Shown one piece after another: positions 7,838-16,953 of a DNA stretch of 64,000 nt; the stretch's first letter is position 1, and every line of letters starts with the position of its first letter. The position numbers and the translations under genes are program-made. The DNA comes from Planctomycetota bacterium (GTDB lineage: Bacteria; Planctomycetota; SZUA-567; H5-PLA8): NCBI GenBank assembly GCA_015075375.1, contig JABTUM010000001.1, positions 1,111,201 to 1,175,200 on the forward strand, read 5' to 3'. The notes under the pieces were generated by a model. The model saw nothing but the letters and a program-made list of their open reading frames with translations. It was not told the origin of the DNA and made no database searches.

Positions 7838-8887
7838 ATGAACCGCGTGCGCGAGTGGTTGCTGCTATTCGGCTCGATCCTGCTTTGCACCGGCTGCGGC
7901 AGCGGAAATCCTGCGGCGCCACAGGGTTCCAGCGCCACCTCCGGCGCCGGCGAAGTCGTGCTCTTTACTTCGCTCGACCCGCTTTTCTCGGAGCCCATCG
8001 TCGCCGATTTCGAGACGCAGACCGGCATTAAAGTGAAGCTCCAGACCGATACCGAAGCGGCCAAGACCGTGGGCTTGGTCAACCGCCTGATCGCGCGCAA
8101 AGCGCATCCCGAATGCGACGTGTACTGGAACAACGAAGTGGGCCAGACGTTAGTCCTTCAAGCCAAAGACGTTCTGGAAGCGTACGTGCCGCAAAACGCC
8201 GCCGACATACCGGATGCGTATAAGGATAAGTCGGGCTGGTGGACCGGCTTCGCCGCGCGCGCGCGCGTGATCCTTTACAACACCGAGTTGGTCAAGCCGG
8301 AGGACGCGCCGAAGTCGCTGGAAGACCTGATCGATCCACGCTTTAAGGATCAAGTAGTGATCGCCAAGCCCCTGTTCGGCACCACCTACTCGCACGCCGC
8401 GGCGCTCTTCGCTGCCTGGGGGCCCGAACGCGCCAAAGATTGGTTCCGAAAACTCAAGGCCAACGGCGTTAAAGTCGCGCCCGGCAACGCGATGGCGCGG
8501 AACATGGTCGCCGACGGCGAAGCCGCCGTCTGCCTCACCGATACCGACGACGCCAACGGCGCGTTCCTCAAAGGCCGCCCTGTGAAGATGGTCTATCCCG
8601 ACGCCGCGGGCATCGGGACGCTGGTTCTGCCCAACAGCGTGGCGCTGATTAAAGGCGGCCCGAACCCCGAGCACGGGAAGAAACTGATCGAGTACCTCGT
8701 CAGCCACGCGGTGGAAGCGAAACTGGCTCAGAGCGAAAGCGCGCAAATGCCCGTGCGGCCGGGCGTTAAGCCGTACAACGCGCAGTTCGATCCCGCTCAA
8801 GTCAAAGCCATGCAGGTGGATTGGGTGAAAGCGGCCGAACAATTTCCCGAAGTGAAGCGCTTCGTGCAGGAGGAGTTGAACTGGTAA
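7838..8887 (+). CDS. Iron(III)-type ABC transporter, substrate-binding lipoprotein
   Basis: A 349-residue solute-binding protein with a lipobox ending at Cys20 (LLCTGC), so it is probably tethered to the membrane. The mature start EVVLFTSLDPLFSEPIVADF followed by YWNNEV, GFAARARVILYNT and a C-terminal ESAQMPVRPGV match the FbpA/FutA/AfuA group of ferric-ion binding proteins. GGAG lies 8 nt before the ATG. It is followed by its permease and ATPase in the usual order. The substrate (iron, possibly another metal or a small anion) is inferred from family resemblance, and I did not locate the metal-binding tyrosines with certainty. Confidence 0.9.
   Translation: MNRVREWLLLFGSILLCTGCGSGNPAAPQGSSATSGAGEVVLFTSLDPLFSEPIVADFETQTGIKVKLQTDTEAAKTVGLVNRLIARKAHPECDVYWNNEVGQTLVLQAKDVLEAYVPQNAADIPDAYKDKSGWWTGFAARARVILYNTELVKPEDAPKSLEDLIDPRFKDQVVIAKPLFGTTYSHAAALFAAWGPERAKDWFRKLKANGVKVAPGNAMARNMVADGEAAVCLTDTDDANGAFLKGRPVKMVYPDAAGIGTLVLPNSVALIKGGPNPEHGKKLIEYLVSHAVEAKLAQSESAQMPVRPGVKPYNAQFDPAQVKAMQVDWVKAAEQFPEVKRFVQEELNW
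8869..8875 (+). promoter_or_regulatory. Strong ribosome binding site fixing a CTG start for the permease
   Basis: GGAGGAG lies inside the end of the binding-protein gene. The only start-like codon at a suitable distance in the permease frame is CTG at 8881-8883. No ATG, GTG or TTG of that frame is close. Confidence 0.5.
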
Positions 8888-10533
8888 GCGCCGCGCCGCC
8901 GGTCGAAGCCGATCGCGCCCCTGCGCGCCCCGGCGTGCCTTGGCGCGCGTGCCTGGGCTTGGTCTATGTGCTGGCCTGCGCGGCGCTTCTGATCGGCCCG
9001 CTGCTGGCGTTCTTGATCGGCACCGCGCGCGGCGGCGCTTTCGCCGATTTCACCGCGCCCAACGCGGCCGAACAGGAACGCCTCACCGGACTCTTCTGGG
9101 TTAACGTACGCATCGCCTTGGGCGCGACGACCTTAGCGGTCCTCTGCGGCGTCACCGTGGCGCTCTCGATTCACCGTGCGCGCGGCGCTTGGCGCAAAAT
9201 CCTCGCCGCCGTCTACCCGCTGCCGCTCCTGCTGCCGCCGACCGTCGTCACCATTGCGTGGACGCATCTGATTGGCAAACGCGGACTTGCAGCGATGCTG
9301 TGGCGCGACTGGACCGGCGCGGAACAACTTCCCTTCTCGATGTACGGCGAAGCCGGGAGCGCGTGGGTGCTGGGCTTGTGCTTCTTCCCGCTCGTCACGA
9401 TGTCCACGCTCGTCGGACTGCGCGCCGTCGGCCCGACTTCGACGCTGGCTGCGCGCGTTCACGCAAGTCCTTGGCGGCGCTGGTGGGGCATCGATACGCC
9501 GCTGCTGCTTCCGTACGTCAGCGCCGGAGCGATCTGCGTGGCGTGGTTGAGCATCGGGGATTTCGAAGTGCCGCCGGTGCTGCTCCTAAATACCTACACG
9601 CTTCAGATTTACGCGGCGATCAAGAGCTTCGAATTGGCCAAGGCGCTGCTGCTGTGCCTGCCGCTCTTGGGCGCGACGGCGCTGATCCTGGGCTTGCGGC
9701 AATTGCTCGTGCGCGGCTCGGCCGAAGCAACGCTCGACGATCACTGGCGCGCGCAAACCGCGCCGCCCGATCCGGTTAGAGGCGGACGTCTTCTGCCGGT
9801 CGCGGCGCTGGCGGTGCTGCTGCTGGCGGTCCTCGCGCCGGTCGCTTCACTGGCGCATCAAAGCACCGGCTGGCCCAAGCTGCGCTTAGGGTTACAGACG
9901 GCGGGCGGACAAGTCTGGAACAGCTTCGAGACGGCGCTGGGCGCGGCGGCGCTGGCGCTCGTCGTCGGCGCGCCGTACGCATGGCTGCTGGCCACGCGGC
10001 GCGGCTTGATTCGCGCGGCACTGGCGCTCCTGGCCTGCGTTCCGCTGGCCATCCCCGGCACGATTCACGGGTTAGCGTGGAGCGAAGCGTTGCAACTCAC
10101 GCCCTGGGGCCGCGAACTGCTCACCGCGCCGGTGGTGGTGAGTCTCGCCGCCGCAGCGCGCTTTTTTCCGCTCAGCGTATTTCTCCTCGCCGCCGCGTTT
10201 GCCGGGTTGCATCCTGGCCTGGACGCCGCGGCGCGCGTGGCCGGCGCGGGACTCGTGCGGCGCGGCTGGACGATCCACCTGCCGCTTCTGTATCCCGGGT
10301 TGCTGGCTGCTTTTGCCATCGTCTACGCGCTCGCCGTCGGCGAACTGGCCTGCTCGATCCTGATCAACCCCGTCGGCTTCATGACGCTCCCCGTGCGCTT
10401 GTCCTCGCTGCTTCATTTCGGGCAAGATGAACTTCTCGCGGCGCTGTGCCTGGTCCAGATCTTCATGTCGTGGATCCCGTACTTAGCCGCAGCGGCGCTT
10501 TTGGAACGCGTGCTGGAGGTGAAGCTTGGCTGA
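8881..10533 (+). CDS. Iron(III)-type ABC transporter, double-domain permease
   Basis: About 550 residues with roughly 12 membrane helices in two halves, each carrying a binding-protein-dependent permease domain. This is the fused FbpB/AfuB/ThiP-like form. The second half shows the EAA-type loop region DAAARVAGAGLVRRGWTIHL. The frame is open upstream into the preceding gene. The best start is CTG at 8881 after GGAGGAG, and GTG at 8935 is the first standard alternative but lacks a ribosome site. The binding-protein gene overlaps the start by 7 nt, and the ATPase gene begins 8 nt before this stop, so translation is coupled throughout. Confidence 0.9.
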   Translation: MVSAAPPVEADRAPARPGVPWRACLGLVYVLACAALLIGPLLAFLIGTARGGAFADFTAPNAAEQERLTGLFWVNVRIALGATTLAVLCGVTVALSIHRARGAWRKILAAVYPLPLLLPPTVVTIAWTHLIGKRGLAAMLWRDWTGAEQLPFSMYGEAGSAWVLGLCFFPLVTMSTLVGLRAVGPTSTLAARVHASPWRRWWGIDTPLLLPYVSAGAICVAWLSIGDFEVPPVLLLNTYTLQIYAAIKSFELAKALLLCLPLLGATALILGLRQLLVRGSAEATLDDHWRAQTAPPDPVRGGRLLPVAALAVLLLAVLAPVASLAHQSTGWPKLRLGLQTAGGQVWNSFETALGAAALALVVGAPYAWLLATRRGLIRAALALLACVPLAIPGTIHGLAWSEALQLTPWGRELLTAPVVVSLAAAARFFPLSVFLLAAAFAGLHPGLDAAARVAGAGLVRRGWTIHLPLLYPGLLAAFAIVYALAVGELACSILINPVGFMTLPVRLSSLLHFGQDELLAALCLVQIFMSWIPYLAAAALLERVLEVKLG

Positions 10534-11563
10534 ACGCCTGCGCGTGGAAGGTCTGGTCAAGCGGCACGGCCGGCGCACGGTGCTGGAAGGGCTTTCCTTT
10601 TCCGTCGCCGAAGGCGAAGTCCTCGCGCTGCTGGGCGCCAGCGGGAGCGGGAAAACCACCGCACTGCACGCAGTCGCCGGCCTGGATCGCCCCGACGCGG
10701 GCACGATCGCGCTGGACGGAACAACCGTCTTCGGACCGCGCGCCTGGACGCCGCCCGAGAAGCGCGGCGTCGGCGTGGTCTTTCAGGGCCAAATGCTCTG
10801 GCCGCATTTGTCCGTGACCGAACACTTGCGCTTTGTCCTGAATGCGCAAGGCGTTAGCCGCGGCGAACAAGCGTTGCGCATCTCCGCGCAACTCGAAGCC
10901 GTGCAACTGACCGGGCGCGACCGCTCGATCCCGGCGCAGCTTTCCGGAGGCGAACGCCAGCGCCTGGCGCTCGCCCGCGCGCTGGTCGGCCGCCCGCGCC
11001 TGCTGCTCTTCGACGAACCTTGCGCGAACCTCGACGCGACGCTGAAGTCGGAACTCCTGGCGCTGCTGGCTAAGTTGCGCCTCGAACAGCGTTTAACCGC
11101 CGTCTACGTGACCCACGACGCGCGCGAAGCGCTGGAGCTTTCCGACCGGATCGCGGTCCTCGACGGCGGGAAGATTTTGCAAAGCGGCACGCCCTCCGAA
11201 CTTCTGCGCGCACCGGCCGGCCCGGCGGTCGCGCGACTGCTCGAAGCCGGTTCGCTGCTGAGCGGAACGCTCGATGCCGCCGGAGGTTGTATGACGGAGA
11301 TCGGCACGCTCGAAACGAGCGGCCTCGAAGGCCGGCCCGCGGGCACGCGCGGGGTGGTGTACATTCGGCCGGACGCCGTGGAACTCGCCGAGGACGGAGC
11401 ACTTAGCGGAACCGTGACGCGCACGATCCCCGACGGCGCGGGCTGGGTGGCGCTCCTGAACGCCGGTTCGCCGCCGTTGCGCCTGCGCCTCTCCCAAGCG
11501 CCCGAAACAGGCTCGCGGGTCCGGTTTCGCCTGCGCGGTCCGGCGACCGCATGGTTAAGCTGA
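10526..11563 (+). CDS. Iron(III)-type ABC transporter, ATPase
   Basis: 345 residues starting at TTG with GGAGGTG 4 nt upstream. Walker A GASGSGKTT (about 37-45), signature LSGGERQRLALARAL, Walker B LLLFDEPCANLD and switch His in VTHDAREALEL are all intact. The C-terminal 110 residues form a TOBE-like regulatory domain as in FbpC/PotA/CysA ATPases. It overlaps the permease gene by 8 nt. With the two genes before it, it forms a complete importer. Confidence 0.93.
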   Translation: MAERLRVEGLVKRHGRRTVLEGLSFSVAEGEVLALLGASGSGKTTALHAVAGLDRPDAGTIALDGTTVFGPRAWTPPEKRGVGVVFQGQMLWPHLSVTEHLRFVLNAQGVSRGEQALRISAQLEAVQLTGRDRSIPAQLSGGERQRLALARALVGRPRLLLFDEPCANLDATLKSELLALLAKLRLEQRLTAVYVTHDAREALELSDRIAVLDGGKILQSGTPSELLRAPAGPAVARLLEAGSLLSGTLDAAGGCMTEIGTLETSGLEGRPAGTRGVVYIRPDAVELAEDGALSGTVTRTIPDGAGWVALLNAGSPPLRLRLSQAPETGSRVRFRLRGPATAWLS

Positions 11564-11586
11564 AGCGCGAATTCGGGGATACGCTC

Positions 11587-12612
11587 ATGAACCGTTCCAC
11601 GCTTACCGTGGCCGTCCTCCTTCTATTGCTCGCGCTGTGCTCGGGTTGCGACGACGAGCCGAAAGGCGAACCTCAAGCGGCGCCGGCGGCGGAGAAAATC
11701 GAATACGCGGGCTGGACGGACTGCTGGCGGCTGAAGCACGCGAAGCTGGAAGTCGTGATCGTGCCGGCCGTTGGACGCATCATGCACCTCTCGACGCCCG
11801 GCGGCGCGAACCTGCTTTGGCAGGACGAAAAGCTCCACGGCAAAACCGCCCCTCCCGACGGCAAACAGTGGTTCAACTACGGCGGCGATAAGGTCTGGCC
11901 GGCCGAACAATCCCAGTGGCCCAAGCTGATGGGGCGCGGCTGGCCGCCGGACGAAGCCTTCGACGGTTCGGCGTGCACGGCGGAGCCGATTCCAGGCGGA
12001 GTGCGGATCACCACACCGCTGAGTAAATCCTTGGGCGCGCGAGGCATACGCGAATTCACGCTCGTGCCGGATGCCGCGGCGCTGCACGTCCGGCAATGGA
12101 TCGAAAAGACCGCAGGCGATCCGAAGCCGCTGACGCTCTGGACGGTGACGCAGGTGCGCGCGCCGAAGATCGCGCTGATGGCCGCGGAGCGCGAGGAGCA
12201 GATCGTCGGGCTGGCAGGCGCGAAAGAGAAGCAGCTCTATACGCTCGACGCAGACGCGCGCGCAGTGACGCTGCGCAATCAGGAAAAAGCGCAGAAGCTC
12301 GGCACGCAAGCGCCCGAAGCGTGGTGTGCGGCGCAGGTGGGCGGCGAACTGATCGTGCAGAGCCGGCGGCTCGACGGGGCCGGCGGCTATCCGGATAAGG
12401 GGTGCGCGGTGGAAATCTACACCAGCCCGGGCGAAAGCTTCGTGGAGCTGGAACTGCTTTCGCCGCTGCGCGAAGTCAAGACCGGCGAGACCCTGCGCGA
12501 CGATTGCGTCTGGCAAGTGCTCGAAGCGCCCGCCGATGCCGCCGCGAAGGAGTTGTCCGAGCAGGCACGGAAGGCGCATGCGCAGGCGTTGAAGTGGCTG
12601 GAAGCGAAGTAA
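11587..12612 (+). CDS. DUF4380-type lipoprotein
   Basis: A 341-residue secreted protein with a lipobox ending at Cys21 (LCSGC). The rest is a predicted beta-sandwich resembling DUF4380, a fold close to aldose 1-epimerase, with VPAVGRIMHLSTPGGANLLW near the start and NYGGDKVWPAEQSQWP after it. The start at 11587 follows GGGGAT; a longer in-frame start at 11551 overlaps the ATPase gene. It may be co-transcribed with the ABC importer, but its sugar-epimerase-like fold does not obviously fit iron uptake. The substrate is unknown. Confidence 0.75.
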   Translation: MNRSTLTVAVLLLLLALCSGCDDEPKGEPQAAPAAEKIEYAGWTDCWRLKHAKLEVVIVPAVGRIMHLSTPGGANLLWQDEKLHGKTAPPDGKQWFNYGGDKVWPAEQSQWPKLMGRGWPPDEAFDGSACTAEPIPGGVRITTPLSKSLGARGIREFTLVPDAAALHVRQWIEKTAGDPKPLTLWTVTQVRAPKIALMAAEREEQIVGLAGAKEKQLYTLDADARAVTLRNQEKAQKLGTQAPEAWCAAQVGGELIVQSRRLDGAGGYPDKGCAVEIYTSPGESFVELELLSPLREVKTGETLRDDCVWQVLEAPADAAAKELSEQARKAHAQALKWLEAK

Positions 12613-12623
12613 ACGTGCGGGAC

Positions 12624-12655
12624 AAAAAGAAACGCGGGCCGTGAAGGCCCGCGTT
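12624..12655 (-). terminator. Terminator for the SWIB gene
   Basis: A perfect 10-bp stem AACGCGGGCC/GGCCCGCGTT (12631-12640 with 12646-12655) with a 5-nt loop. On the minus strand it is followed by TCTTTTTG. It lies between two convergent genes and may also stop the plus-strand transcript. Confidence 0.8.
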
Positions 12656-12682
12656 CGGTACGGCTCGAAGGACGAGGACGAC

Positions 12683-12967
12683 TTAGCCGAGGTGCTTGTT
12701 GACCAGCTTCGTCATCTCGAACATGTTCACCATCGCCTTGCCGAAGATGGGCTTGAGCTTCTCGTCGGCGTGGATGTTGCGCTTGTTCTTTTCGTCCTGC
12801 AGCTTGTTCTTCTTGATGTACGCCCACAGCTTCTTAGTCACCTCAGTGCGGGGAATCGGCTTGTCGCCGACGACTTCCGCCAACTGAGCGCTAATGGCAA
12901 CAGGCGCCATGAACTTCGCGTTACCGGCGGCCTTACCACCGCTCTTCTTCGCAGCCTTCTTGGCCAT
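12683..12967 (-). CDS. SWIB/MDM2-domain protein
   Basis: A 94-residue protein consisting of a basic Lys/Ala-rich tail (about 1-18) and one SWIB domain, with IPRTEVTKKLWAYIKKNKLQ and a C-terminal MFEMTKLVNKHLG. The domain is best known from eukaryotic SWI/SNF BAF60 and MDM2, and small stand-alone versions occur in Chlamydiae and Planctomycetota. The start at 12967 has a near-perfect GGAGGGTGG upstream. It probably binds DNA or a nucleoprotein partner; the bacterial role is not settled. It ends at a clear terminator. Confidence 0.92.
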   Translation of the reverse strand: MAKKAAKKSGGKAAGNAKFMAPVAISAQLAEVVGDKPIPRTEVTKKLWAYIKKNKLQDEKNKRNIHADEKLKPIFGKAMVNMFEMTKLVNKHLG

Positions 12968-13176
12968 GCGTACCACCCTCCGTGTTGAATCGTTGTTCCG
13001 CCCGCACCAGCAGGCCACAGCCTCCCGCGAGCACCCGTTGCTTGCGCAGATGGCCTAGATTATCGGTTTTTTTCCGCTCTAGCGGGCAGCTAAAAACGCA
13101 GAATACGGGCACTTTCACGGATAAAAGTCCTCGTTTTCTGTAAATATTAGGTATGTTTTCCCTCTAGAAGACCGTT

Positions 13177-14502
13177 TTACGCTTTTCGCGCTTCGATCCG
13201 CTCCTGGCCGCCCAGATAGGAGCGCAGGACTTCGGGGACGATCACGCTGCCGTCTTTCTGCTGATAGGTTTCCCAAATCGCGGCCTGCAAGCGCGGCAAG
13301 GCGAGGCCGGAACCGTTGAGCGTGTGGACGAATTGCGGCTTCCCGCCGCCGGCCGTCTTGTAGCGCAGGTTGCTGCGGCGCGCCTGGTAATCGCCGAAGT
13401 TACTGCAGCTCGAGACCTCCAGCCATTTGCCCGTGCCCGGCGCCCAAAGTTCGATGTCGTAGGTCTTCGCGGCGCTAAAACCCAGGTCGCCGCGGCAGAG
13501 CGTGATGACGCGGTAGTGCAGTCCGAGCTTCTGGATCAGGGCTTCGGCGTCGGCGGTGAGCGACTCCAGTTCGGCGTAGCTCGTTTCGGGCGTGGTGTAC
13601 TTGAGCATCTCGACTTTGTTGAACTGATGCACGCGCAGGATGCCGCGGGTATCGGCTCCGGCGGCGCCGGCTTCGCGCCGGAAGCACGCGGAGGACGCGC
13701 AGAATTTCTTCGGCAGGTCGCTCTCGCCGAGCATTTCGTCGCGGTAGAAAGCCGTCACCGGGACTTCGGCGGTGGGAATCGCGAAGAGCTTGTCCTCGCC
13801 TGCGTAGTACATCTGGTCGAGGAACTTGGGCAACTGGCCGCTGCCGAAAAGCGTCTTTTCGTTCACGAAGTACGGCGGGATGACTTCGAGGTAGCCGTTT
13901 TTGCGGTGTTCGTCGAGGAACCAGGCGATCAGCGCGCGCTCGAGGCGGGCGCCGTCGCCGCAGAGGAAGTAAAAGCCGCTGCCGGCGACCTTCGCGCCGC
14001 GCGCGCAGTCGAGGATGCCGAGGTCTTCGCCCAGTTCGTACTGGAACTTCGGCTTGAACTCGAAGCGGCAGGGTTCGCCCCAGGTCCGGACGACCGGGTT
14101 GTCCGCGGCGCTCTTGCCCGGCGGGACGCTTTCGTGCGGGACGTTGGGAATCCACGCGCGCATCTGGTCCAGTTCGGTCTCGGCTTTTGCAAACTCGAAC
14201 GCCTGCTGCTGAATCTGGTCGTCGAGCGCGGCGCTTTGGGCTTTCAGCGCATCGATCTCTTTCTGCGCCGCGGCGCGGGCGGCTTCGTCGGAGCCCTTGA
14301 GTTTGCCCATCAGCGGGCCGATCTGCTTCGAGAGCTTGTTCTTCTCGGCGGCGAAGCGGTCGTTTTCGGTCTGCGCCTTGCGCCTCGACTCGTCGAGCCG
14401 GACGAACTTGTCGAGATCGATCCGCGCATGAGCCGCGCCCTTGTCGGCGACGGTCTGGCGCACGAACTCCAGGTTGCTCAGAATGAACTTGGTGTCCAGC
14501 AT
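13177..14502 (-). CDS. serS: Seryl-tRNA synthetase
   Basis: A 441-residue class II synthetase that charges tRNA-Ser. The N-terminal 110 residues form the long antiparallel coiled coil that grips the tRNA. Motif 2 is seen around CFRREAGAAGADTRGILRVH and motif 3 around LEVSSCSNFGDYQARRSNLR. The length is close to the usual 420-440. The start at 14502 has AAGGA about 10 nt upstream. The gene appears monocistronic. Confidence 0.97.
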   Translation of the reverse strand: MLDTKFILSNLEFVRQTVADKGAAHARIDLDKFVRLDESRRKAQTENDRFAAEKNKLSKQIGPLMGKLKGSDEAARAAAQKEIDALKAQSAALDDQIQQQAFEFAKAETELDQMRAWIPNVPHESVPPGKSAADNPVVRTWGEPCRFEFKPKFQYELGEDLGILDCARGAKVAGSGFYFLCGDGARLERALIAWFLDEHRKNGYLEVIPPYFVNEKTLFGSGQLPKFLDQMYYAGEDKLFAIPTAEVPVTAFYRDEMLGESDLPKKFCASSACFRREAGAAGADTRGILRVHQFNKVEMLKYTTPETSYAELESLTADAEALIQKLGLHYRVITLCRGDLGFSAAKTYDIELWAPGTGKWLEVSSCSNFGDYQARRSNLRYKTAGGGKPQFVHTLNGSGLALPRLQAAIWETYQQKDGSVIVPEVLRSYLGGQERIEARKA

Positions 14503-14696
14503 CCGGCCCCATCCTTTCTGCACGTCCCGCGTGAAACGAGCCTACCGAGATAGCCGAAGGCCGATGGGGGTCAACGGCAGGACGATTGCGGCCGACGGAA
14601 ATCGCAGCGTGCGAAGGGCGGGCGCGCGATCGGATCGACGGTTCGGGCACGGCCGCGGAAGGGATGCCCGCGCCCGGAAGGGCGCGGCGAAGGGCG

Positions 14697-15386
14697 TTAG
14701 AGCGCGTCCCACACCTGGCGGGACCAATGCACGGCACGGGCGGTCCAGGAGCGCGGTCCGTAACCGGGACCGGGTTCGGCGCCGAGCCAGACCGAGTAAC
14801 GGTCGTTCTGAGGAATGATCGCGGGCGAAGAGAGCCGGATCAGCACGATCATGAACACCAGCGTGCTGAAGATCAGGTGCCAGGATGGAGGATAGCCTTT
14901 GAGGCCCAGGTACCCGTTCGGGTCGAGCCAACCCAATCCCAACAGCACGGCCACCGAGACCCAAGCCTGCACCCCTTCGCGCAGTTCGCGGAAAAGGACC
15001 GAGTGGATGAAATGATAAAAAAAGTCCGCCGTGACCAGCACGTAGATCGCGAACGAGACCGCCGGATGGTGGCTCCAGATCCAGACCGCCGCCAAGTAGG
15101 CCGCCACCCTTGCGCCGATGCGGATGCCGAGCACGGTCAGGAGGGGCTTCAGGGTTTCCTTTAAAGGTAGCGCTTGCTCCTCGAGCGCTTCTTCGTCCGG
15201 CGAGGAAGGGGCCGGGACGGGCGTTTCGGCAGCCGGCTCGAAGGCGCTGGGCGCGTTCTCGGGCTTGAACTGTTCGTAGTAGTCGGCGGTGCCGCGCACG
15301 GTCGCGGGTTTGGTCGCGCCGGAAGCCGGCTGCTCGGGCGGAAGCGGCGGAAAGGGCGGCGGCAGATCGGGCTTGGCTCGCGTCAT
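14697..15386 (-). CDS. Membrane protein of unknown function
   Basis: A 229-residue protein with a Pro-rich soluble N-terminus (about 1-75) followed by about four membrane helices between residues 85 and 195. The short C-terminal tail is rich in Gly, Pro and Trp. The start at 15386 follows AAGGGAAG. I do not recognise the family. It is on the same strand as serS but 190 nt upstream of it, so an operon is uncertain. Confidence 0.65.
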   Translation of the reverse strand: MTRAKPDLPPPFPPLPPEQPASGATKPATVRGTADYYEQFKPENAPSAFEPAAETPVPAPSSPDEEALEEQALPLKETLKPLLTVLGIRIGARVAAYLAAVWIWSHHPAVSFAIYVLVTADFFYHFIHSVLFRELREGVQAWVSVAVLLGLGWLDPNGYLGLKGYPPSWHLIFSTLVFMIVLIRLSSPAIIPQNDRYSVWLGAEPGPGYGPRSWTARAVHWSRQVWDAL

Positions 15387-15567
15387 GCTTCCCTTTCCGT
15401 CCTTTCTGCCCACAGACCCTGGCTACTCATTCAACCCGCACGACGTGCTCTTTCCAGGATTTCTGGGAGAAAAAGAGTGCACGGGTGCCCGGTCACCCTC
15501 ACTTGTGCTCCTGCGTCTACCTTATAGTTAGGCGGATACGTTCGTTGCATTCGCGGGAGGCACCCGA

Positions 15568-16881
15568 TTGAATAGCGTAGATCGATCCCGGGGCGCCGTT
15601 CCGTCGCTCGCTCCCGAACCCGGGGCCGAGCCCGAATCGACAACCCGGAACCGAGGGAGCCCTTCCCGTATGCCGGAACATCCGGACGCGCCTCGCGAAC
15701 CCGACCCCACGCGCCCGCCGTCCGGCGGACTGGTGGACGATCTGCGCAGCGCGCCCGGGGCGGGCGGCGAAGCGCCTGTGGATGTGATCGATCCGGCGCG
15801 CGTGGATCGTGTGACAAGCAGCGACGGTACGGAACGCTGGAAGCTCACATGCCTGTGCGGGAAACGCATCCACGTGCCGTTTCGGCCGCAGCATCCGATA
15901 GGCCGCTGTCCGAAGTGCGGGCGGCGCCTGCGCCTGCCGGGCTTCAAGGGACCGTCGCCCGAAAAAGCCGCGCCCAAACCCGCCGCGGTACTCGCCGAAA
16001 CCGAACCGCTGGTGCGCACGAGCGAAGTCGCCGAAGCCGCGAAGCGTTTGGCCGAGACCGAACGGCGCGTCGATCCGGCGGCCACGACGGTGAAGCGCGA
16101 CGGTCCGCCGCCGCATGCGGCATCGACGGTGCGTAAAGAGGGCCCGCCGCCGCGCGCGTCGACGCAGGAACTTGAAGCGCGGTTGAACCAGGTCCCGGAC
16201 GCCGCGGAGCTTCACAAAGGTTCGATTAGTTCGACCCAAGCTATCGGCAAGGGCCTGCCGCCGGTGTCCGTTTCGGAAGCCGCGGAAGTGGAACAGGCCG
16301 TCGACGAGAGCGAAGACGACGTCGGGACGATCGTGATGGAGCCCGGCGAACAGGAAGCGCTGACGGCGCAACTGCGCCAAGAACAGCGCACCGGCCGCGA
16401 AGCGGCACTGCGCACGGCCGACATGCTGCGCAAGAATAAGGGCGCCGCCGACAGCGGGACGAACTTCGGCCGGATCAGCGCCTGGCCGCTGGCGGGGCGG
16501 TTGCCGCGCGTACTCGCCGGCTTCATCGATCTGACGTTGAACATGCTCGTCACCGGGATCGTGGTGGCGCTGGGCAGCTTGAATCTGCTCCCGGCGGGCG
16601 TGCTGCATCCGGTGGTGCTGCTGCTGATCTTTTTCCTGACGGGCCTCTTCAACGATGCGATTCTGCAACTCACCGGAGGCAGCTTGGGCAAGCGGCTGGT
16701 GGTGCTGACGGTGCGCGCACGCGGCGGGCAGGTGCCCAATTTGCCGATGACGCTGTTGCGCGGCGCGCTTAAGTGGCTGTTGATGCCCGGCTGGATCGTC
16801 GGCGTCTTCGATCCGGCGGAGCGGACGCTGCACGACTTGGTCTGCGGCACGCTGGTGCTGAAGGGCCGCACGCGCGGATAA
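15568..16881 (+). CDS. Zinc-ribbon / RDD-family membrane protein
   Basis: 437 residues starting at TTG with GGGAGG 8 nt upstream. Residues 90-125 carry a short zinc ribbon (Cys95, Cys97, Cys114, Cys117), followed by a long Ala/Pro/Glu-rich linker of about 175 residues. The C-terminal 135 residues form an RDD domain with about three helices, with LPRVLAGFIDLTLNMLVTGI, GGSLGKRLVVLTV and DPAERTLHDLVCGT. RDD proteins are proposed transporters or membrane regulators. A cytoplasmic ribbon joined to a membrane domain recurs at 26647-29184 in this window. Confidence 0.85.
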   Translation: MNSVDRSRGAVPSLAPEPGAEPESTTRNRGSPSRMPEHPDAPREPDPTRPPSGGLVDDLRSAPGAGGEAPVDVIDPARVDRVTSSDGTERWKLTCLCGKRIHVPFRPQHPIGRCPKCGRRLRLPGFKGPSPEKAAPKPAAVLAETEPLVRTSEVAEAAKRLAETERRVDPAATTVKRDGPPPHAASTVRKEGPPPRASTQELEARLNQVPDAAELHKGSISSTQAIGKGLPPVSVSEAAEVEQAVDESEDDVGTIVMEPGEQEALTAQLRQEQRTGREAALRTADMLRKNKGAADSGTNFGRISAWPLAGRLPRVLAGFIDLTLNMLVTGIVVALGSLNLLPAGVLHPVVLLLIFFLTGLFNDAILQLTGGSLGKRLVVLTVRARGGQVPNLPMTLLRGALKWLLMPGWIVGVFDPAERTLHDLVCGTLVLKGRTRG

Positions 16882-16953
16882 CGCACTCCTTGCGTATTTT
16901 CCCGGATTGACGCCCCTCGGCGCGTGGCCGATCATGCACGCTGAAAGGCGCTC

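Noticed and set aside
13324..14553. 409-residue plus-strand frame opposite serS
   Set aside because: Lies entirely on the complement of a clear seryl-tRNA synthetase and has low-complexity Gly/Ala/Val/Arg composition.
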